Assembly: GCA_013416795.1 (NCBI GenBank)
Contig: RQSC01001302.1
Span: 104,946 to 168,945 of the forward strand
Source: Prasinococcaceae sp. CCMP 1430
Taxonomy: Eukaryota; Prasinodermophyta; Palmophyllophyceae; Prasinococcales; Prasinococcaceae
DNA: 64,000 nucleotides
Direction: 5' to 3'
Shown here: positions 57,807 through 64,000 of the stretch, piece by piece
Layout: each line of letters opens with the position of its first letter
How positions within the stretch are numbered: the stretch's first letter is position 1
Translations under genes and position numbers: made by a program
The notes under the pieces: model-generated
Told to the model about the DNA's origin: nothing
Database searches by the model: none
What the model saw: the letters and a program-made list of their open reading frames with translations, nothing else

Positions 57807-59536
57807 TCACTTCCATCCGTGTGCTACATTCTCGCGCCCGTTGGCGAGCATGACCTTGCGCTGGCGCTCCTCCGCCATCAGCCTGACAATACAGACGATG
57901 TTGAACACTGGCAGCTCGTACGCGGCCGCCAGGACGGGGCTCGCTAATGCACCCTTCGGCCAATCAGCGGTCAGTCGGGTAACGACAAGTACGCGAATTG
58001 CCGCGTAGTCCTATGCATGGCGCATCGTCGCCGGCGCGACGCGCCAGCGGCGTGTCAGCGACGCCAACGCGCGTGTCACGGCATGGAGAGCATGCATCAA
58101 CTTGAAGACAGAGGCAAAATGCCAAGCGCCTGGACAGGCCTGGACCGTCGACTTTAGAGGATGCTACGCAAGGGTGGCCGGCAGAAGCACGTACCAAGAG
58201 CGAAAGCGTCCGGCGCATGCCGATCCCACACATCGCTGCAAAGGCGGCGCACTCGGCAAACCTTAACCAGATGGTTGAGAGCAGAGCACCAGGTGTCCCG
58301 CACAAGGACAACAGGTGTCCAATGATCGCGCCTACTGCCACGCGCTGCAGGGCCACGAAGAGTAGCGCCCGGAACATGTCCCAGCGCCTCGTCGCGGCGC
58401 TCTCCTCGGCACTCGCCAGCGCGCGCGCCTCGGAGTCGGCGTCGTTGGCGCCATGCGCACGGCGGCCGTGCTGCCACGCCGCACGCGCTCGGATGCCGAC
58501 GCTCTCCGCACCGCCGAGGGCCATGGAGACGATGTACGGCAGAGACATGGAGAGCACGACCACGCTGGCGTCCTTCACCATGGCGGCCGTGAGGGCTCTC
58601 TCGGGGTCTATCTCGGTACGCTCCACGTTGCACGCGTGAGCGGCTTGCCGGGGGAAAAGAAATCGCGCCCACGACTCACCCAGCTCTGCCGGAAAGTTTG
58701 CACAGAGCTCTGTGAATGGCTGAAGCGCGCGTGAGATGTCGTCGCCTCGCTCGTCGCGTATGTCATCACCGCTCCCATCGCTTCTCGTCGTGGCGGCAAA
58801 CAACATAGCACAGAACACTACATATGCACCCTCTGGGCGGAGCACTTGGGTGAGGGCAGGCCCGAGGAGCGCATCCGCCGCGGCGACCGTGCCCCTGCAC
58901 AGACGCCCCCAGAGACCATCGGTATGCAGATCAAGCGGGGCCTGCTCGCCCTTCTGGCACGGCTGCTGCGGTGCCTGCTGGCGTGGCTGGAAGAGGCGGT
59001 AGATAACGCCCCTGGTCCGTCGCTATGCGGGCGATCGGGCGAGAATGACGGTCACGTCGCGCAGCAAGAGGATGAGTGAATGGGCGCGGGGGGGAGGGGG
59101 GCATTGACACGCCAGTGGGCGAGGAAACGCTCTCGCGCCACGGTCAAGCGCGGTCAGCCAGCAGACACGCTATGCGTTGCTCGGAAGTGCAAGCAGTAGC
59201 TAGACATAGCAGGCGCTCTGGGGGCGCAGCAACCTCACAGGGGGAAGGCGAGCGAGCAGGTAAGCGAGCTGGCGAGCGATTGCCAGCGCAGCTGTCGAGA
59301 AGAGAGCGAATGACTGCGCATTTTTCGCTCGCGCGCGCGCGCAACGAACGCACGTCCTGCCAACGCCCCAACCCGTCCACGTACTCGCCCGCGTGCATCG
59401 CGTGCGAGATCGCCCCCAGCGCAACGCCCACCACGGCCAGCATCGAGTGGCCGCGCGCCGCGCAGTGCGCGCAGCCCCACGCGAAGAAGGTACCGCCCAC
59501 CAGCAGCTCGGCCAGACGCCGGCTGCGGGACGCCAT
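57807..59536 (-). CDS. Multi-pass membrane protein, family unknown
   Basis: Three exons, 59536-59354, 59022-58195, 57953-57807, all junctions phase 0 (GRWQD|RRTRGV and TLSLL|GALASP), 385 residues. Hydrophobic segments: LLVGGTFFAWGCAHCA, SMLAVVGVALGAISHAM, AYVVFCAMLFAA, ASVVVLSMSLPYIVSMAL, MFRALLFVALQRVAVGAIIG, FAECAAFAAMCGIGM and ASPVLAAAYELPVFNIVCIV, so about six or seven helices. Charged loops contain GLWGRLCRGTVAAADALLGP and EIDPERALTAAMVKDAS. I do not recognise the family; the exon structure and the normal composition show it is a real gene. Introns begin GTGCGTTCGT and GTACGTGCTT. Subcellular site unknown. Confidence 0.72.
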
Positions 59537-60234
59537 TCTGTCTGGCGCGATCCGCCGCAGCCTCTGCGCACTCAACCTGGGCGCACAAACGCCTGCACGG
59601 CGCAACGCTCGGGCGGGCCCTACGCCGCGGCGGCGGGCGCTGGGGCTCGCCCGCCCGCCGCCTTCGCTTGTCTCAGCCTGAGCGGTCGGAGCGCGGGCGC
59701 GAGCTTGCCGCGTTGCTGGGAGCGCAGGCAGAGTGCCACCCTCGCCCTGGCCGGCGTGCAGGGGTTGCTAATAATGGCAGCCGGGCACGTGGCGCGGTTT
59801 CGACGGATCCGATTTCGACTCGATCGGAGGTTCCGTTATGAGCGGCTCTGATCCGCGCCGGAGCTCAGCCGCTCCTCAACTTCTGCTCATGATTTTTCTC
59901 CTGCTTTTTTTGGTGCGCGCGCACTGCATTGCAGCACTGGACGGGCACCAGGCAGAGGGCATGAGGGCAAGAAGTCATCCAATGGTCGAGTGCTCAGCCA
60001 CAGTTGCACATGGAAATTGGTGAACACGCACAGGGCGCGTGACGCACCGACCAACCCACCCACCCGTCCGCCCGTCCACCCACCCACCGTGCGGTCGTGC
60101 GCTATGTTGCCGACGTGCGCTAGTTGACAAGGAGGTGCGGATGCACCTATTGATTTTACCCCAGCCCGTCGGGCAGAGCGCAGGCGCGTCGCCGGCGCCG
60201 CGCGTAAGCCCTAGAGGCAGCCGCAAGTCGCCTT
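59537..60234. other. Intergenic
   Basis: About 700 bases between the membrane protein start and the uS9 stop. AT-richer near 59890-59920 with a T run. No coding signal. Confidence 0.4.
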
Positions 60235-60860
60235 TTAACGGTACGACTTCTCTGTAGGAGCGCCGCGTTGTGAAGAGGGGAGCGAGGGCGTTGGGCTTCG
60301 GTTAGCGCAGAGCCTCCCTCGACAGGGCAGAGCGAAGCAGGCGAGCAGCGCGGCGGGCTGGGGGCGCGCCTGCGATGCGCGTGCGGCGTGGTGCAGTGTG
60401 GTGCCGCCGAGCGTGGCGTGGCGCGGCGGAGCACGAGCAGGCGCACGCTGCGCGACGTACGGAAGCGCGCGCGAGCGCCCCGGCCACCGTACTTCTTGGC
60501 CTCGCAGCGGCGGGGGTCGGCGACGAGCAGCGTGCGGTCGTACGACAGCAGGATCTCCTTCACCTCCTGCTTGGTCGACTCGTCGATGTACTTCTGGGTC
60601 CAGGCGACGATGGCCTTGGCGATCGCCTGGCGGATAGCGTAGGTCTGCGAGGTGTGACCGCCACCGCGCACGCGCACGCGCACGTCGATGCCCGCGAAGC
60701 GCTCCTTGCCGAGCAGCAGCACCGGCTCGAAGACCTTGTAGCGCAGGATCTCCGGCTCGACGAGCTCGATGGGCTTGCCGTTGATCTTGAGCAGGCCGCG
60801 GCCGCGCTTGACGAACGCGACGGCAACGCTGTTCTTCTTCCTACCGAAGGTTTGCACCGA
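60235..60860 (-). CDS. RPS16: Cytosolic ribosomal protein uS9 (eS16), first exon missing
   Basis: Universally conserved small-subunit protein at the decoding centre. Exons 60860-60461 and a terminal 17-base exon 60251-60235. The main exon reads [60 protein letters not shown] and [20 protein letters not shown], typical of eukaryotic/archaeal uS9; the last splice restores the invariant C-terminus RF|QKSYR, whose Arg contacts tRNA. The intron begins GTACGTCGCG. The main exon starts at phase 0 with acceptor AACAG and no ATG, so a short first exon carrying the initiator Met lies upstream and was not found. Confidence 0.95.
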
Positions 60861-62120
60861 CTGTTTGTCGTCGTAGTCGACGACGACGGGGCGGCCGCAA
60901 GGCGGTGGCGCACGTGCGTCCGGTTCGCAGGGCGCAACAGTGAGCTTTAGGTGTCAGCACTCCAGACGCGAGGGCGCGTGCGCGAGCGCGCGACTCAGGC
61001 CGCCCGCGCGGGCACACGGGCAGCGCTCAAACGGCTCGCGCGCCCGCGCTCCCATGCCACGCACGTGGCCCCGCGCAGCGCTGCAGGCGCGCAGCCCGGC
61101 GCTCGCGTCGCCCAGCCGCCACCCCGCGTTTCTGTGGCGCACATCAAGAGCGGGTTGCGCTGCGCAACCGAGGGGGACGCCGGGGCCCAGCGCTGCTGCC
61201 AGACCGCCACAGCCGCGCTGCGGCAGTCACAAGCAGGCACCACAGAGCCCCCCCTCCTCCGCGACCGCCGCGCCCTCGCTGTCCGTGCGGCCTCCGCGCG
61301 CGCACAGCTGCCGCCGCCCGGCGCACAGCGCGCGCGCGCACGCGAGGGCGGCCGCCAACAATTTAATAACAAAACAATAAAACTATGACAGCAACTTTAG
61401 AAAGACGCGAATCAGCAGGCCTATGGGCTNCGCGCGCGCCCCCCTCCCCCCCCCCCCCCCACACCCGCAGCCGCAGCCTCGCGCGCCCTTGATGATCGGA
61501 CGCGCCCGCCGCCAAAAGACACGCGTGCACATTTCGTATCAAAACCCCAGCAGCACGCAAACACAGATCAACTCCGCTCCACCTCAATATTCAGCGTTGG
61601 ATCTGCACGTTTGATCGCGATTTTGATGAGTAAAGGGATGCTGGAATGAAACAACAGATACGATTTCGATGCCGGGTCCGCCTGCGTTTTCCGCCGCCAC
61701 CCCGCCCCAGTGCGCCGGCGGCCACGCGATGGGTGGGTTGAGGTTCGTGCAGCCCCCGGCCGCGTGGGCGGGGAAAGGGTGAGATATGTCAGGGTTCACA
61801 TTCTGATTCGGAGCCCGGAGCTGAGCTGAGGCCTCGTGAGCCTCCCCAACGACCCCCAGCACAACATATACAACATAATTACAGCATCACCGAAACATGC
61901 GACCAGACGTCAAAAAGTGCGTAACACCTCACGAAAAATGCCCATACGCGTTTTCGCTGGCTGTGGTCGCCGCCGGGTGTTGGGCGGGCGGGGATGGGGG
62001 GAGCAGGCGACACAGAGCGGGCGCCTGCAGCTGGCTGCCGGGCAGGGAGGGGAAGGAGGGGGGAGGAGAGAGGCGCGACATCAGAGAACCGCAGGGGCCG
62101 CGGCGCTCGCGATTCCCGCG
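60861..62120. other. Intergenic upstream of uS9 and the 62.1-kb gene
   Basis: About 1.26 kb that should include the first exon and promoter of uS9. An ambiguous base (61430) is followed shortly by a C run at 61447-61460. Segment 61490-61900 is less GC-rich. No coding signal identified. Confidence 0.45.
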
Positions 62121-62876
62121 ATGGCCGCCCTGGCGGCTGCCGCTCGCTGTCGCGGCACGGCGCTGCCGCGCGCCGCGGCACCCGCGCCGACGACGCGTCG
62201 GCGGCGCGCCGCGCCATGCCGCTGGCGCGCCTCGTGCATGATTGGCGTGCCCGCGGAGCTCTCCGATACCATAGACAGCACGTTCGGCGCCGCCGCGCCA
62301 CTTGTGACGCTCGGCTTGGTCGTGGCGGCGAACAACGCGCGGCGTGCGGCCGAGCAGCGCGCCGCGGCCGCTGCGGCGGACGCGGCATCCGCCGCGGCCA
62401 AGGCCGCAGTGGAGGACACGCAGCGCGCAGTCGAAGAGATTTCTGCGCAGCAGTGGGGAAAGCTGCTGCTGTGCTTGCTCATTGATATCGGTGGTGATAG
62501 CTCCTTCCTGCTCCCCGGCCTCGGGGAGGCGACCGACGCGATCTACGCTCCCCTGGAGGCGCTGAGTCTGAACGCGCTCTACGGCAGCGGCGTGGTGCGT
62601 GCGCGGGCTTCCGCTGGGCGTGGCGCCGGGGCATGTCGTTCGGCGTGGCGGCGTCTGATTGTGCGCGGCTGACGCGCGTCCTCGCGCTGTGCGCCACAGG
62701 TTGCATCGCTCGGATTCGTCGAAGAGGCGCTGCCGTTCAGCGACGCGCTGCCGACCGCCACGCTCGTGTGGACGCTCGAGAATGTCTTCCCCGACTCCAA
62801 ACCGGCGGAGTGGCTCGGCGTTGGCAGGGAGGCGTCCGCGAAGAGAAAGAGCAGCAAGGGGGAGGACAAAGACTAG
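62121..62876 (+). CDS. Plastid-type membrane protein, unknown function
   Basis: Two exons, 62121-62594 and 62700-62876, phase 0 (GSGV|VASLGF), 216 residues. The N-terminal Arg/Ala/Pro-rich 40 residues resemble a plastid transit peptide. The mature part has helical hydrophobic segments APLVTLGLVVAANNARRAAE and KLLLCLLIDIGGDSSFLLPG, then LGEATDAIYAPLEALSLNAL and VEEALPFSDALPTATLVWTL followed by VFPDSKPAEWLG. The LPGLGE...DAxYAP...LPFSDALPTATLVW arrangement resembles a conserved chloroplast/cyanobacterial membrane family, which I recall only as uncharacterised. Tail is basic (SAKRKSSKGEDKD). Intron begins GTGCGTGCGC. Function unknown. Confidence 0.75.
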
Positions 62877-63080
62877 CTGGGACTCGAAAGGTGTTGAACC
62901 GCAACGTACATTACTAGACCACCGCTCGAGAACGCGCCCCGGTCAGCCGCCTGCGAGGCAGCAGATGGTCGCGTGGTGTAAAATGGCAAAAATTGAGCGC
63001 AGGGGCAGCATGCTGGCGAGCTGCCCTCGACTTCAGTGAGGGCCGGGCCTCCTCCCGGCCTATCTGCATCCATCCGCCTC

Positions 63081-64000
63081 TCATCTGCGGCTGTTGGTCC
63101 TGCGCGACTGCGCGAGGTAGCCCGCCCCCGCGCTCCATCGCTTTTCGGTCCCGTCCTTCCCCCTGACCGGCCCTGTCGCGATCTGCACCGTCATCGCCCT
63201 CCCCTCAACCTTGTAGCCGTCCATGGCGTCGATTGCGGCGAGCATGTCCGACTTGGTGGAGTACGTGACGAACCCAAAGCCGCGCGAACAGAGCGTCTGG
63301 TCGTCGAGCACCACGCGCGTCTCCGTGAGCTCGCCGAAGGGCTCGAATAGGTCGCCCAGCTGCATGTCGTCCACGCCCCACGGCAGGTTGCCCACGTACA
63401 GCTTCCACTCCGAGAGCGAAACAGGCACGCCACTGCTCTCGAGATCCGCCCCGCCGTCGACCGTGTCCAGGACGTCGGGCGGGCGCTGGCGGCGGTTGCT
63501 TAGGCCAAAGTCCGACCCCGGCGTGAACTTGTACGCGGCGGTCGTCTCCTCGTAGCTGTCGTCGAAGACTTCCCTGGCCGAGCTGGGAAGCGCACGGGCG
63601 CGGGTGCAGGCCGGGTCAGAGAGGGACGTTGGCGAACGCACAACCTCAGAAGGAGAGAGAGAAACAGCGCGCCCTCCAGTTGCAGCCGGCCTGTCGGGCA
63701 ACTGCGCGCGCCGCGTGCGGCAGCCCAGGCGCCGCTTACCTGCCCTTTGCCCGGTACTTGTGGTCCGAGTGCCCGCTGCCGCTCTCGGCGCCGTCGTCCA
63801 CGTCGTCGAAATCGTACTCCTCGTCGATCTCGTAGGGGTCATCCTCGTACTCACGGTTGCTGTTGGCAGAGGACGCTGCGAAGCCGCGCGCCAGCGCTGC
63901 CGCCCGTGCTCCCGGTGCGCCGATGCTGCGCCCATACGAGGCCGCCCACGGCCTGCCGGCCGCGGCCGGCGGCGCCCTGCGGAGAACGCGCTTTTCCCGC
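63081..64000 (-). CDS. RRM RNA-binding protein (5' end off window)
   Basis: Exons >64000-63740 and 63582-63081, phase 2 (AKGS|SAREVFDD), with a canonical donor AG|GTAAGC. The visible N-terminal part is acidic: NREYEDDPYEIDEEYDFDDV. The second exon has a single RRM: RNP2 LYVGNL in WKLYVGNLPWGVDDMQLGDL, RNP1 RGFGFVTY, and LAAIDAMDGYKVEGRAMTVQ. It ends with GKDGTEKRWSAGAGYLAQSRR. Such one-RRM proteins with acidic N-terminus resemble plastid ribonucleoproteins (cp28/cp33-like) and may bind plastid transcripts; the start codon and any transit peptide lie beyond the window, though the frame remains open to the edge. Partner genes in the region do not inform its role. Confidence 0.88.
   Translation of the reverse strand, partial: GKSAFSAGRRRPRPAGRGRPRMGAASAHREHGRQRWRAASQRPLPTATVSTRMTPTRSTRSTISTTWTTAPRAAAGTRTTSTGQRAGKRRLGCRTRRAQLPDRPAATGGRAVSLSPSEVVRSPTSLSDPACTRARALPSSAREVFDDSYEETTAAYKFTPGSDFGLSNRRQRPPDVLDTVDGGADLESSGVPVSLSEWKLYVGNLPWGVDDMQLGDLFEPFGELTETRVVLDDQTLCSRGFGFVTYSTKSDMLAAIDAMDGYKVEGRAMTVQIATGPVRGKDGTEKRWSAGAGYLAQSRRTNSRR

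Noticed and set aside
1-64000. CRISPR arrays, operons, tRNA or rRNA genes, transposons, viral insertions
   Set aside because: No direct-repeat arrays, no cloverleaf or rRNA-like stretch, no transposase or viral protein motif was noticed; gene spacing and introns indicate ordinary nuclear DNA.

Overview
The window is nuclear DNA from a gene-dense, very GC-rich unicellular eukaryote that is photosynthetic and carries flagella. Evidence: most genes have short GT-AG introns; there is a triose-phosphate/phosphate translocator, a stand-alone 3-dehydroquinate synthase and a plastid-type membrane protein (plastid); a basal-body-orientation-factor-like protein, an LC8-type dynein light chain and a UPF0193-like protein (motile cilium); and mitochondrial proteins such as COQ6, mS33 and a LYR protein. 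Of 26 introns I could place by protein continuity, 15 begin GTGCG. The lineage is not settled by what I see; a GC-rich algal flagellate (for example a haptophyte) is a guess.

Layout. 1-957: a TDY-type MAP kinase running off the left edge (-). 2.5-3.9 kb: triose-phosphate translocator (+). 4.1-5.4 kb: mRNA cap guanine-N7 methyltransferase-like gene, then a LYR-motif protein (5.5-5.9), both -. 6.6-8.1 kb: disordered unknown protein (+). 8.4-9.2 kb: small membrane protein (-). 10.3-11.9 kb: class 3 lipase (+), convergent with dehydroquinate synthase (-, 12.0-13.3). 14.2-16.0 kb: (6-4)-photolyase/animal-type cryptochrome (+). 16.1-17.2: aldo-keto reductase (-). 17.6-19.5: VPS33 (-). 19.8-20.9: PDI with KDEL (+). 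21.0-22.3: ZADH2-like reductase (-). 22.7-24.3: COQ6 (+). 24.3-25.5: unknown (-), divergent from a PCIF1-type cap methyltransferase (+, 25.7-27.4). 27.6-28.3: dynein light chain (-). 28.5-29.4: cyclophilin (+). 29.9-33.2: P2B Ca2+-ATPase (-).

Second half. 33.3-35.1: poorly understood. 35.2-35.7: mS33 (-) and an uncertain ZNRD2-like ORF. 36.4-37.5: SCP-type phosphatase (+). 37.7-39.2: KDM4-like demethylase (-). 39.2-39.7: small alanine/valine-rich protein (+). 40.0-44.1: giant coiled-coil protein (-), head-to-head with BBOF1-like (+, 45.5-47.0). 47.2-48.7: 2OG-Fe(II) oxygenase (-). 48.9-50.7: SET-domain protein (+). 51.1-52.2: UPF0193-like (+). 52.3-53.4: family-16 methyltransferase (-). 53.8-56.0: LAGLIDADG protein with degenerate catalytic positions (+). 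56.2-57.5: sulfotransferase-like (-). 57.8-59.5: multi-pass membrane protein (-). 60.2-60.9: ribosomal protein uS9 (-). 62.1-62.9: plastid-type membrane protein (+). 63.1-64.0: RRM protein running off the right edge (-).

No operons, tRNA, rRNA, CRISPR or transposon were seen. Neighbours are mostly functionally unrelated, as expected in a nuclear genome; shared themes are cap modification (two methyltransferases), cilium proteins and organelle-targeted enzymes. The most unusual gene is the nuclear LAGLIDADG protein, which looks like a homing-endonuclease fold recruited to an organelle RNA role. Six single Ns mark doubtful assembly points, and two genes lose their expected 5' coding part exactly there.
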